Assembly: GCA_008933835.1 (NCBI GenBank)
Contig: WBUG01000024.1
Location: 1 to 45,824 of the forward strand
Length of the DNA: 45,824 bases
Direction: 5' to 3'
Origin: Bacteroidota bacterium
Lineage (GTDB): Bacteria; Bacteroidota; Ignavibacteria; UBA10030; UBA8401
Every line of letters begins with the position of its first letter. The first letter of the stretch is position 1. The notes below the pieces were generated by a model, which saw only the letters and a list, made by a program, of their open reading frames with translations, searched no databases and was not told the origin of the DNA. The translations under genes and the position numbers were made by a program. Shown here piece after piece: positions 15,754 through 25,200 of this stretch.

Positions 15754-16896
15754 ATGCCCGACTCCCCGGAAACCCTCTACGACCAGATGAAGCGCGAACT
15801 CCGCACCGCGTCCGAGACGCTGCGGAGCGAGTGGCGCGAGATGCGCGCCTCGTTCGACGACCCGAACCACTGGGGCCGGTCGGTCCGCACCGGCACCGGC
15901 GAAGTGACCGATTACTACCTCACCGCGGAGCAGCGGGAGCGGTTGAAGACGATGCGTCCCGCAAAAGCGCTGCTCTACCGGACCGGCTGGGTCTTCCGCG
16001 CGCTGTTCGAACGGCTCGCACCGGAACGGCGCGTCGTGGCCATCATCGGCGTGCTGCTCATCCTCATCTCGCACAAGGACAATTCGTACGACATCGTCGG
16101 CGGTCTCTTCCTCCTCGTGGTCATCATGCTCGAACTGAAGGACAAGCTCACCGCGCACGACGAGCTGGCGGAGGGACGGCGCATCCAGGAGATGCTGATG
16201 CCGGAACGTTCGCCGGCGGTGCCCGGCTGGTCCGTCTGGCTCTCCACCCGTTCCGCGAACGAAGTGTGCGGCGACCTCATCGACGTGCTGCGGATGGAGG
16301 AGGGGCGCGTGCGGGTGACGATCGCGGACGTCGCGGGAAAGGGACTGCACGCCGCGCTGCTCACCACCAAGCTGCAGGCGACCGTCCGGGCGCTGGCGTC
16401 GGAGCACAGCGCGCTCGACGCGCTCGTCGCCCGGGTGAACGCCATCTTCCACCGCGACAGTCCCTCGCACATCTTCGCTTCGCTCTTCGCCGCCGAGTTC
16501 GTTCCCGGCGCCTCCGGCATCCGCTATGTGAACGCCGGCCATCTCCCCGCCATCGTCCGCCGCGCCGGGGCGCTGCACGAGACCGGCAAGGGGGATATGG
16601 CGCTCGGGCTCAGCACGAAGGCGGAGTTCCATGCACAGACGGAAGAGCTCGCGCCGGGAGACCTCTTCGTGCTGTACTCGGACGGTCTCACCGAGGCGAC
16701 GAACCTCGCCGGCGAGTTCTTCGGACGGGAGCGGCTCCTCTCGTTCCTCCGGGACGCCTCCGGCCCCTCGGACGCCATCGGCCGCGCACTGCTCCGCCGC
16801 GTGGACGAGTTCGCCGGTACCGCGCGCGCCACGGACGACCTCTCGCTCATCATCCTGCAGCGTCTCCCGGACCCTCCCTCCAGCGACGCACCATGA
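15754..16896 (+). CDS. Membrane-anchored SpoIIE/RsbU-type serine phosphatase
   Basis: This 380-residue protein has two adjacent membrane helices (about residues 93-107 and 113-127), a linker, and a PP2C-like phosphatase domain (about 158-370). Metal-binding residues are present: GDLID (D174, D177), ADVAGKG (D192), YSDG (D310) and TDDLSL (D361). NAGHLP is also typical. Such phosphatases dephosphorylate anti-sigma antagonist proteins in partner-switching cascades; no partner gene is adjacent, although a distant STAS-like gene lies at 32335. The start follows TATCTTTG (15743-15750), a -7-box-like sequence only 3 bp away. If that promoter is real, the mRNA would start at or after this ATG. The stop overlaps the next gene by ATGA. 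Confidence 0.88.
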   Translation: MPDSPETLYDQMKRELRTASETLRSEWREMRASFDDPNHWGRSVRTGTGEVTDYYLTAEQRERLKTMRPAKALLYRTGWVFRALFERLAPERRVVAIIGVLLILISHKDNSYDIVGGLFLLVVIMLELKDKLTAHDELAEGRRIQEMLMPERSPAVPGWSVWLSTRSANEVCGDLIDVLRMEEGRVRVTIADVAGKGLHAALLTTKLQATVRALASEHSALDALVARVNAIFHRDSPSHIFASLFAAEFVPGASGIRYVNAGHLPAIVRRAGALHETGKGDMALGLSTKAEFHAQTEELAPGDLFVLYSDGLTEATNLAGEFFGRERLLSFLRDASGPSDAIGRALLRRVDEFAGTARATDDLSLIILQRLPDPPSSDAP

Positions 16897-17768
16897 ATCC
16901 CGCACGGACCGGCATCCGCACCACGCTGATCGGACTCATCGTGAACTTCGGGCTCGCCCTCGTGAAAGGGGTCGCGGGGTTCGCCGGGAACTCGTACGCC
17001 CTCGTCGCCGACGCCATCGAATCGGCCTCCGACGTCATCAGCTCCCTCATCGTCGTCGGCGGACTCCACATCGCCTCCAAACCGCCGGACGAGGACCATC
17101 CGTACGGACACGGCAAGGCCGAGCCCATCGCCGCGATGATCGTGGCTCTCTCCCTGATGGGGGCCGCCGTGACCATCGTCGTGCAGAGCGTTCATGAGAT
17201 CGTCACGCCCCACCATGCGCCCGCCCCCTTCACGCTCGCCGTGCTCGTGGCGGTGGTCGCCGTGAAGGAAGGGCTCTTCCGGTTCGTGTTCTCCGTCGGC
17301 GAACGGGTGCAGAGCACGGCGGTGAAGACCGATGCGTGGCACCACCGCAGCGACGCCGTCACCTCCGCCGCGGCCTTCGTCGGCATCGTCATCGCCCTCC
17401 TCGGGGGACCGGGATACGAGAGCGCGGACGACTGGGCCGCCCTGTTCGCGTCGGCGGTCATCCTCTACAACGCGTTCCTGCTCTTCCGTCCCGCCCTCGA
17501 TGAAGTGATGGACGCCGCTCCCCCGCCGCACATCGAAGAGGAGGTGCGCCGCATCGCACTGGCGGTGCCCGGCGTGCTGTCGCTGGACAAATGTTACGTC
17601 CGCAAGATGGGGCTGGAGTACTTCGTGGACCTGCACGTCGTCGTACGGGGCGGCATCACCGTCCGGGAGGGACACCGCATCGGCCACGACGTGAAGGACG
17701 CCGTCTGCGCCTCGCGGTCCCGCATCGCCGACGTCCTCATCCACATCGAGCCGGACACTCTTGCCTGA
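16893..17768 (+). CDS. Cation diffusion facilitator (CDF) metal transporter
   Basis: This 291-residue inner-membrane transporter has about six helices and a cytoplasmic C-terminal domain. It would export divalent metal ions in exchange for protons. The metal site appears as ADAIESASD in helix 2 (E43 in the place often taken by His, D47) and WHHRSD in helix 5 (H150, D154). HPYGHGKAE (69-77) is the conserved loop. The E/D plus H/D combination leaves the metal open (Zn, Fe or Mn). The ATG overlaps the phosphatase stop by 4 bp, so the two are made together. Confidence 0.9.
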   Translation: MNPARTGIRTTLIGLIVNFGLALVKGVAGFAGNSYALVADAIESASDVISSLIVVGGLHIASKPPDEDHPYGHGKAEPIAAMIVALSLMGAAVTIVVQSVHEIVTPHHAPAPFTLAVLVAVVAVKEGLFRFVFSVGERVQSTAVKTDAWHHRSDAVTSAAAFVGIVIALLGGPGYESADDWAALFASAVILYNAFLLFRPALDEVMDAAPPPHIEEEVRRIALAVPGVLSLDKCYVRKMGLEYFVDLHVVVRGGITVREGHRIGHDVKDAVCASRSRIADVLIHIEPDTLA

Positions 17769-17832
17769 ACTCGAGAACAGAGAAATCGGGAGAACGGGAA
17801 ACTGCGGAACTGTGGAATTGCAGCGATTGAGG
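17769..17832. repeat. Octamer array (GGAACTGT type) after the CDF gene
   Basis: From the CDF stop codon, about eight degenerate 8-bp units follow (GAACAGAG, AAATCGGG, AGAACGGG, AAACTGCG, GAACTGTG, GAATTGCA and similar). The period of 8 is clear although units vary. It is purine-rich on the plus strand, like other stop-proximal arrays. Confidence 0.65.
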
Positions 17833-17845
17833 ATACCTTCTCGAC

Positions 17846-17880
17846 ATTGTGATGTGTGAGTTGTGTTTTGTGTTTTATTC
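17846..17880 (+). repeat. TTTGTGA-type heptamer array before the class V PLP gene
   Basis: Five units: ATTGTGA, TGTGTGA, GTTGTGT, TTTGTGT, TTTATTC. It follows the octamer array and precedes a gene in the same direction. A looser 7-bp rhythm of pyrimidine-rich sequence continues to about 17930. Confidence 0.7.
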
Positions 17881-17944
17881 CCATTGCCCCATCATTCGTT
17901 TATTGCCCCTTCCTTCTTTTCCTCCCTTTTCGTAGTTTGAATCC

Positions 17945-19411
17945 ATGAGCACCGAGTCCTACTTCCGTCCCTTCCGCGAGAACATCGTCGGCATCGGCCA
18001 GACGTTCGATTCCCCGTACGGCATGCAGACCATCGTGTACGCGGACTGGACCGCCAGCGGACGCCTGTACGCCCCCATCGAGCGGCGGCTGCTGGAGTCG
18101 TTCGGCCCGTTCGTCGGCAATACGCACAGCGAGTCCACCGTCACCGGCGGCCTGATGACGCATGCGTACCACCACGCGCACGAGGTCATCAAACGGCACG
18201 TGAACGCCGGCCCGGACGACGTGCTCCTCTTCGTCGGCACCGGCATGACCGCCGCCGTCAACAAGTTCCAGCGCATCCTCGGCGTGAAGGTGCCCGAGCG
18301 GTACCGCGCCTCGTTCGCCATCCCGCAGAACGAACGTCCCGTGGTCTTCGTCACGCACATGGAGCATCATTCCAACCAGACGACGTGGTACGAGACGGAG
18401 GCGGAGGTGGTCGTCATCGCCGCGACGGAGGAGGGGCTGGTGGACACGGAGGACCTGCGCCGCGCGCTCGAACGGTACAAGGAGCGTCAGTTCAAGATCG
18501 GCTCCTTCAGCGCCTGCTCCAACGTCACCGGCATCGCCACGCCGTACCACGAACTGGCCGGCATCATGCACGACCACGGCGGCATCGCGGTGGTGGACTT
18601 CGCCGCCAGCGCGCCGTACGTCGCCATCGACATGCATCCCGCCGGCCGCCGGCAGCGGCTGGACGCGGTCCTCTTCTCCCCGCACAAGTTCCTCGGCGGT
18701 CCCGGCACACCGGGCGTGCTGCTGTTCGACCGTCACCTGTACCATCTCGAATCGCCGGACCAGCCCGGCGGCGGCACCGTGCTCTGGACCAATCCGTGGG
18801 GCGAGCACAAGTTCTCGCCGGACATCGAAGTGCGCGAGGACGGCGGTACGCCGGGGTTCCTGCAGGCGGTGAAGGCCTCCCTCGCGGTGCAGCTGAAGGA
18901 GGAGATGGGGGTGCGGAACATCGCCGCGCGCGAGCAGGCGCTGCGGGAGATGATGTTCGACGGCATGAAACGGATACCGCGCCTGGCCATGCTCGCGGAA
19001 CAGGTGCGCGACCGGCTCGGCATCTTCTCGTTCTACTTCGACGGCATCCACTACAATCTCGTGGTGAAGCTCCTCAACGACCGCTTCGGCATCCAGTCCC
19101 GCGGCGGCTGTTCCTGCGCCGGTACGTACGGCCACTACCTGCTGCACGTGGACAAGCAGCACTCCAAGTCCATCACCGACAAGATCGACTCCGGCGACCT
19201 CTCCGAGAAACCGGGATGGGTCCGGCTGTCGGTCCACCCCACCACGACCGACGCCGAAGCGGAGTTCATCCTCGACGCGCTCGCGCAGATCGAACGCAAC
19301 ATCGGGACATGGCGGGACGATTACGTGTACGACCAGCATTCCAACGAGTACCATCACCGGCGCGAGAACGGAACGCTGCGGCGCCTGACCGAACGCTGGT
19401 TCGCGCTCTGA
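17945..19411 (+). CDS. Class V aminotransferase-fold PLP enzyme, cysteine desulfurase-like
   Basis: This 488-residue cytoplasmic enzyme has the fold of cysteine desulfurases and selenocysteine lyases. The PLP lysine is K248 in FSPHKFLGG. HMEHHSNQ (138-144) and the VDFAASAPY aspartate region are typical. A cysteine-rich active-site loop, RGGCSCAGTYGH (386-397; C389, C391), takes the place of the single-Cys loop of SufS. It probably mobilises sulfur from cysteine or a related compound, but no suf or isc genes are nearby, so the acceptor is unknown. No ribosome-binding site is seen; CGTAGTTTG lies just before the start. Confidence 0.82.
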   Translation: MSTESYFRPFRENIVGIGQTFDSPYGMQTIVYADWTASGRLYAPIERRLLESFGPFVGNTHSESTVTGGLMTHAYHHAHEVIKRHVNAGPDDVLLFVGTGMTAAVNKFQRILGVKVPERYRASFAIPQNERPVVFVTHMEHHSNQTTWYETEAEVVVIAATEEGLVDTEDLRRALERYKERQFKIGSFSACSNVTGIATPYHELAGIMHDHGGIAVVDFAASAPYVAIDMHPAGRRQRLDAVLFSPHKFLGGPGTPGVLLFDRHLYHLESPDQPGGGTVLWTNPWGEHKFSPDIEVREDGGTPGFLQAVKASLAVQLKEEMGVRNIAAREQALREMMFDGMKRIPRLAMLAEQVRDRLGIFSFYFDGIHYNLVVKLLNDRFGIQSRGGCSCAGTYGHYLLHVDKQHSKSITDKIDSGDLSEKPGWVRLSVHPTTTDAEAEFILDALAQIERNIGTWRDDYVYDQHSNEYHHRRENGTLRRLTERWFAL

Positions 19412-19440
19412 CACCGGTCCTCACCGCTCTCGGAGGTCCC

Positions 19441-20292
19441 ATGTTCCGTCCGTTCGTCATCGCGCTCTTCCTGTTCATCGCACCGCTGGCCGCCCAGACC
19501 GATTCCGCCGACCGCCCCCTCGTCCGGCTGACACTGCGGGACGGTTCCGAGCTCATCGGCACCGTCATCGCCCGCGATTCGCTGACCCTCTCCTTCACCA
19601 CCGCCGGAGGGGTGCCGCTGACGTTCCCCGCCTCGCAGGTCGCGACCGTCGACGCGTTGAGCGGCTCCGTCCGGAAGGGACGCTACTTCCGCTCTGATCC
19701 CAACGCGACCCGTCTCTTCTTCGCCCCCACGGGACGCTCGCTCGGCGCCGGACGCGGATACTTCTCCGCGTACCAGATCTTCTTTCCGTTCATCGCCGTC
19801 GGCGTCGGCGATCATCTCATCCTCGCCGGGGGGATGACGCTGTTCCCCGGCGCGTCGTCGCAGCTCCTCTACTTCGCTCCGAAGGTCACCCCCCTCCGTT
19901 CGGAGAACTTCAGCCTGGCGACCGGAATGCTCTACATGACCGCCGGCGGAAACGATGACGGGACCGGTATCTACTACACCGTCGCCACGCTCGGCTCGGA
20001 CCCGTTCGCGCTGACCCTTGGAGCGGGATGGGGATTCTCGGGAGACCGCATCGCGGAGGAACCTGTGCTGCTGCTCGGCGGAGAACTGCGCCTGTCCAAC
20101 AGCACGAAGCTCATCTCCGAGAACTGGTTCATCCCCGGTTCGTCGACGAACATCGTCTCGTTCGGCATCCGCTTCTTCGGGGACAACCTGGCGGCGGACC
20201 TGGGTTTCATCAACCTGCCCGGTTCGGAGATGGCCGGCTTCCCCTTCATCCCGTGGCTCGGATTCGCGTACAACTTCGGAAAAACGCCATGA
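19441..20292 (+). CDS. Exported protein, probable outer-membrane barrel
   Basis: This 283-residue protein has a signal peptide (MFRPFVIALFLFIAPLAAQ). A small beta domain follows, about residues 28-75 (VRLTLRDGSELIGTVIARDSLTLSF), of a kind common at the start of Ignavibacteria envelope proteins. Alternating hydrophobic strands run to a terminal aromatic-rich strand, LGFAYNFGKTP, which suggests a small beta-barrel. Function is not recognised. A good GGAGG lies before the ATG at 19441. Its last bases overlap the next gene by ATGA, starting a three-gene coupled chain. Confidence 0.7.
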   Translation: MFRPFVIALFLFIAPLAAQTDSADRPLVRLTLRDGSELIGTVIARDSLTLSFTTAGGVPLTFPASQVATVDALSGSVRKGRYFRSDPNATRLFFAPTGRSLGAGRGYFSAYQIFFPFIAVGVGDHLILAGGMTLFPGASSQLLYFAPKVTPLRSENFSLATGMLYMTAGGNDDGTGIYYTVATLGSDPFALTLGAGWGFSGDRIAEEPVLLLGGELRLSNSTKLISENWFIPGSSTNIVSFGIRFFGDNLAADLGFINLPGSEMAGFPFIPWLGFAYNFGKTP

Positions 20293-20639
20293 CCCCGAAA
20301 GAACTCGTCCAAGCTTGGGTCGACGCCTTCAACCGGGCGGACGCCAACGCACTGGCGGCGCTGTACGCCCCCGATGCGGTGAACCACCAGGTGATGTTCG
20401 AACCGGTGAGCGGCCGCGACGCCATCCGCGCGATGTTCCTCCGGGAGTTCGCCGCGACGGAGATGATCTGCATCCCGGAGAACCTGTTCGAGGACGGCGA
20501 ATGGGCCATCCTGGAATGGCGCGACCCTAAGGGACTCCGCGGATGCGGATTCTTCCGCGTGATCGGCGGCCTCATCCTCTTTCAGCGCGGGTACTGGGAC
20601 CGGCTCTCGTTCATGGAACAGCAAGGAAGTCGCACATGA
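20289..20639 (+). CDS. SnoaL/NTF2-like small protein
   Basis: This 116-residue protein begins TPKELVQAWVDAFNRADANALAALYAPDAV, the typical first helices of the SnoaL-like NTF2 fold. It ends with strands such as WAILEWRDPKGLRGCGFFRV. Such proteins are small cone-shaped enzymes or binding modules; the ligand cannot be told. It overlaps the genes on both sides by 4 bp (ATGA), so it is translationally coupled to the barrel protein and to the DUF1697 gene. Confidence 0.82.
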   Translation: MTPKELVQAWVDAFNRADANALAALYAPDAVNHQVMFEPVSGRDAIRAMFLREFAATEMICIPENLFEDGEWAILEWRDPKGLRGCGFFRVIGGLILFQRGYWDRLSFMEQQGSRT

Positions 20640-21181
20640 GATACCTCGCTCTGCTCCGCGGCATCAACGTCGGCGGACACAAGATCATCCCGATGGCGAA
20701 GCTTCGCGGAATCTTCGAGGAGGCGGGCTATACGGATGTTGCGACGTACATCCAGAGCGGCAACGTCGTCTTCTCCTCCCCCGCCAAGAGCGTGACGAGC
20801 GTTCGGGCAGCGGTCGAATCGGCGCTCCGGACGGCGCTCGGGTATGACGTGCCGGCGCTCATCCGCACCGCGAAGGAGATGGAGGCGGTCGTCAACAGGA
20901 ATCCGTTCGCGGAGGAGCACGCCAAAGGAAGAACGAAAATGTACGTCGCCTTTTTGGAACGCGGTGCGTCCAAACAGGAGATGGAGGCGCTCCTCGCCGC
21001 CCAGGTGAAGGGGATGCGGTTCCACGCCGGCACGGCGGAGGTGTACTGTCTGCTGGACGCGAAGTTCACCGGCAACGATTCCCCTTTCTCCAACACATTG
21101 CTGGAGAAGCTGCTCGGTCAGCGCGCCACCACCCGCAACTGGGCGACCACCACCACGCTGCTAACGTTGATGAATCCGTGA
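20636..21181 (+). CDS. DUF1697 family protein
   Basis: This 181-residue protein begins MRYLALLRGINVGGHKIIPM, continues with YIQSGNVVFSS, and ends with TTRNWATTTTLL, all hallmarks of DUF1697. The biochemical role of the family is unknown. It overlaps the SnoaL-like gene by ATGA and closes the three-gene chain. A long heptamer array starts 20 bp after its stop. Confidence 0.9.
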   Translation: MRYLALLRGINVGGHKIIPMAKLRGIFEEAGYTDVATYIQSGNVVFSSPAKSVTSVRAAVESALRTALGYDVPALIRTAKEMEAVVNRNPFAEEHAKGRTKMYVAFLERGASKQEMEALLAAQVKGMRFHAGTAEVYCLLDAKFTGNDSPFSNTLLEKLLGQRATTRNWATTTTLLTLMNP

Positions 21182-21201
21182 TCCGGCCATACTGAGCCGT
21201 G

Positions 21202-21285
21202 TTCATTGCCCATTGATGATCGTTCATCGATCATTGTCCACTGATTCCTGTTTACTGTTTACTGTTTACTGTTCACTGTTCATTG
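21202..21285 (+). repeat. Twelve-unit heptamer array (TTTACTG type)
   Basis: Twelve consecutive 7-bp units run without slip: TTCATTG, CCCATTG, ATGATCG, TTCATCG, ATCATTG, TCCACTG, ATTCCTG, TTTACTG (three times), TTCACTG, TTCATTG. Every unit ends in TG or CG and the consensus is TTYAYTG. It fills almost the whole gap and ends 5 bp before the next start codon. It is the longest and cleanest array in the window. Confidence 0.9.
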
Positions 21286-21290
21286 ATCGC

Positions 21291-22145
21291 ATGCGTTCTC
21301 TTCTTCTCCTCCTCCTCCTCACATGTTCCCTCTCCGCTCAGGAGAAGGGAAAGATCGGCGGGTTCGACGACGCGGCGAAGAAGGCGCCGCGCGATACCGC
21401 CGCCGCCCCGTCGGCCACGGCGGTTCCGGCAGCGGTCCTGACGGAGTCCGGCGGTGAGTTCGACATCGTCGCGTTCTTCGAGTTCCTCGAAGTGACGGCC
21501 GATATCGTGCAGGCGGCCGCGCTGGTGACATCGTCGGTCTTCCTTCAGGCGCCGGGGGAGGATTCGCTCCGTTACGGCGGCACGTTCTGGACCCGCGGGT
21601 ATGCGCCGTATCCGTACGCGATCCCCGAAACGGGGGTGCTCTCCCCGCGGTCGGCGAAGCCGTACATGCTGCGGTTCGAACTGGAGCGCTTCTCCGACTT
21701 CGCCGGACTGACCGGTCTCGGCGGAACGCTCCGCGGCGCGGTGCACCCCGCCTTCGCGCTCGAGGCGTCGTTCCAGGACCTGACGGAGAATCTCACGACG
21801 CGCAGCGACCACATCCGTTTCTACCGCGCCGGGTTCAACTATCACCGTATCCGGGCGGAAACGGCGCTCCTGTGGTGGGGACTCGGCATCAAAGGAATGA
21901 GCGCCACCACGGTGCACAGCGCCGGGCTCGACTTTCACACCGGGGCGGAGTTCTACCCCGCGGCCCCGGTCTCGTTCCGTCTGGAATACAGCGTCGGCCG
22001 CATCAACGGGAACGGTTTGCACGAATTCTTCACCGGGGTGCGGTTCCACTATGAGCGGTTCGCCCTCGCCGCCGGGTACCGGTATTACGGTATCGGCGGC
22101 GCCTCCCTGTCCGGCATGACGGCCGGTGTTCTTCTGCATTTCTGA
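21291..22145 (+). CDS. Exported protein of unknown function, outer-membrane barrel-like
   Basis: This 284-residue protein has a leucine-rich signal peptide (MRSLLLLLLLTCSLSAQ), a low-complexity Lys/Ala/Pro stretch (about 18-50), and then amphipathic beta strands ending in SLSGMTAGVLLHF, an outer-membrane barrel-like terminus. The start at 21291 is chosen for the signal peptide; the open frame upstream is translated heptamer array. No family is recognised. With the array ending 5 bp before its ATG, there is no ordinary ribosome-binding site. Confidence 0.68.
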   Translation: MRSLLLLLLLTCSLSAQEKGKIGGFDDAAKKAPRDTAAAPSATAVPAAVLTESGGEFDIVAFFEFLEVTADIVQAAALVTSSVFLQAPGEDSLRYGGTFWTRGYAPYPYAIPETGVLSPRSAKPYMLRFELERFSDFAGLTGLGGTLRGAVHPAFALEASFQDLTENLTTRSDHIRFYRAGFNYHRIRAETALLWWGLGIKGMSATTVHSAGLDFHTGAEFYPAAPVSFRLEYSVGRINGNGLHEFFTGVRFHYERFALAAGYRYYGIGGASLSGMTAGVLLHF

Positions 22146-22166
22146 CCCTTCCCCCCTCCTTTCCCG

Positions 22167-22196
22167 TTGCTTTTCTCCCCGCCGATTGGCACTTTG
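22167..22196 (+). promoter_or_regulatory. Candidate promoter of the first hybrid kinase
   Basis: TTG at 22167-22169, then 19 bp, then GCACTTTG at 22189-22196. The spacing and the TTTG fit the Bacteroidota form TTTG-N19-TAnnTTTG, but TA is replaced by GC. A start near 22203 would leave a short leader carrying the strong GGGGGAG ribosome-binding site. Confidence 0.3.
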
Positions 22197-22225
22197 GGTG
22201 CAGCCTATTCTCAGGGGGAGCTTCC

Positions 22226-25200
22226 TTGCGCACCGACGGTCTTCTGCACGCCATCGTACGTCCGTTCCTTCCTCCCGTCCGTTCCGAATCCGAGGACGGT
22301 CACACCCAGCTGCCGAGGGTGATCTACGCCACCACCGTCGTCACGCTCGCGGTGAGCGTCACGTTGTTCGCGATGTTCCTGTGGGAGTCCATGATGCCGG
22401 CCATGTCGGTGGTCTCGGCCGCGGTGCGCATCGTCGGCTGCCTGGCGGTGCTCGTGCTCCTCCAGCGGGGGAGGACGGAAGCCGCCTCCTTCACCTTCGT
22501 TGTCATCATCTGGCTCACGTTCGCCTTTTCGATGCCGTACACCGGCGGCGTGTACTCGTTCGGGTACCGGTCCGGATTCCTCGTGCTCATCTTCGTGGCG
22601 GCGCTGCTGGTGAACTTCCGGGCGGCGACCGTCGTGGCGGCCGTCTCCATCGCCTACGGGCTCTACCTTGCGCTCACCTTCCCCTCCACCGAATTCCTGC
22701 GCGTCGAATTCTTCCGTCATCCGGTGCGCGTGTGGATGCTCAACGCCTTCATCTTCACCATCGCCATCGTCTTCATCCGTTTCTCCATCTCCACCATCAA
22801 GGAATCGCTCGACCGCGCACGAAAGGAGCTCCGCGAACGCCTGAAGACGGAAGAGTCGTTCCAGCGGAGCGAACAGAACTACCGCGAGGTCTTCAACGCG
22901 ACGAACGAGGCCATCTTCATCGAAGAGCCCGGCACCGGCACCATCGTCGACGCGAACGACACCGCGGTGCGGATGTACGGCTATCCGTCCAAGGAAGCGC
23001 TCCTCCGCCGCAGCATCGGCGACCTGAGCGTGAACACCGGGGCGTACACGCAGAACGAGGCGATGGCGTTCCTCGACCGCTCCGGCGAAGGGACGCCGCA
23101 GGTGTTCCGGTGGCAGGCGCGGCGGTTCGACGGGAGCCTCTTCTGGACGGAGATCTCGCTGCGGAGCGCGGTCATCGGCGGACATTCCCGCATCCTGGCG
23201 GTGGTCCGCGACATCACCGAGACGCTCGCCGCCGAGGACGAGGCGCGGGAGAACGCGCACCGGCTGAAGCTCCTGTCCGAGTCGGCGTTCGAAGGGATCG
23301 GCATCTCCGCCGCCGGGGTCATCATCGAGTCCAACGACCAGCTGGCCGCCATGTTCGGGTACACGCGGGGCGAGATCATCGGGCGCTCCGTAGCGGACTT
23401 CATCGCGCCCGTTTCGGCCGACATCGTACGTGCGAAGATCGCCTCGGGCAGCGAAGAGCCGTACGAGCACCTCGCCCGGCGGAAGGACGGTGCGGAGTTC
23501 TGGGTGGAGGTGCGGGGACGGAACACGGTGATGGACGGACGGGAGGTGCGCATCACCGTCATGCGCGACATCGACCTGCAGAAGCGGCAGGCCGCGCTCA
23601 TTTCGCAGAAGAACCGGCAGCTCGGCAACATCATCAACGCCGCGTCGCGCTCCGCCTTCATCACCACAGACCTGCAGGGCATCATCACCGGGTTCAACCC
23701 CGGCGCCGAGTTCATGCTCGGGTACCGTCCGGAGGAGCTGATCGCCCTCCGGACGCCGCTGTCGTTCCATGTGGACCGCGAAGTGGCCGAGCGCGGACGC
23801 GAACTGACCTCCCTCTACGGCCGGACCGTGGAGGGGTTCGAGGTGTTCGTGCACACGGCGCGGAACGGCGAATTCGAGGAGCGGGAATGGACCTTCGTGC
23901 GGAAGGACGGGACGACGCTGGTGGTGTCCATGGTTGTGACGCCGGTGTACGGCGACGACGGCGTGATGGCCGGATTCCTCGGAGTGGCGCGCGATGTGAC
24001 CGAGCGGAAGAACGCCGAAGAGCGCCTCAAGAAGAGCGAGGAGCTCTTCTCCACCGCGTTCAGCAACGCCCCGCTGCTGATGACCATCAGCACGTACGAC
24101 GACGGGCGCTTCCTGGAGGTGAACGACCGCTGTTTCGAGTACTCCGGCTACCGGCCGGCGGAGGTCATCGGGCGCACGACCGTGGAGCTCGGCTGGATCT
24201 CGGCGGAGGAACGCGGGCGCCTGCTTCGTCTGCTGGAGGAACAGGGGCGCATCACCGACCTCGAGCTCGACCTGCACCGGAAGGACGGCACGGTCATCCA
24301 CCGGCTCTACAACGCCGAGCCCATCGTCATCGACGGCGTCCGCTGCCTGCTCTCCATCTCGATGAACATCACGGACCGCCGGCGCACCGAACGGCGGCTG
24401 CAGGAGAACGAGGAACGGTACCGGAGGCTCTTCGAGACGGCGGGCGACGCCATCTTCATCATGGACGAGGGGCGGTTCCTGGACTGCAACCGACGGACGC
24501 TGGTGGTGTTCCGCTGCCGCCGCGAGGAGATCCTCGGCCGTCATCCGTACGAGTTCTCGCCGGAGTTCCAGCCGGACGGACGTCCTTCGGAAGAAAAAGC
24601 GCTCGAGCGCATCCGTGCCGCCGTGTCCGGAGCACCGCAGCATTTCGAATGGATGCACATGCGTCCGGACGGCACCACGTTCATGGCCGAGGTGACCCTC
24701 ACCACCATCCACCCGGACACCCCGGGCATGCTGCAGGCCATCGTCCGCGACATCTCGGAACGCAAATCGTCCGAGGAGCGCATCCGCCTGCTCGCGCACG
24801 CGGTGGCGAGCGCCCGCGAATGCATCTGCATCATCGCGCTGGACGACACGGTGCTGTACGTGAACGACGAGTTCCAACGCACGTACGGCTTCGCTGAAAA
24901 GGAGATCGTCGGCCGTTCCATCGCGCTCGTCCGCTCCGCGAAGAACGCCGTGAAGGTGACGGAGGAACTGCGGCGCGACGACTTCCGCGGCTCGTGGCAG
25001 GGGGAGCTGCTCCACGTGCGCCGCAGCGGCGAGGAGTTCCCCGTGCACGTCTCCGCCTCGGCCGTCCGGGGCCCGCACGGCCGGCCGGAGGCGCTCATCG
25101 GCGTCATCACCGACCTCACCGAACGGAAACGCGAGGAGGAGCAGCGCAAACGGCTGGAGGACCAGCTCATGCATTCCCAAAAGATGGAGTCCTTCGGACG

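Noticed and set aside
21202-21285. CRISPR-like array because of regular tandem units
   Set aside because: The units are 7 bp, adjacent, degenerate and without spacers. No cas genes occur.
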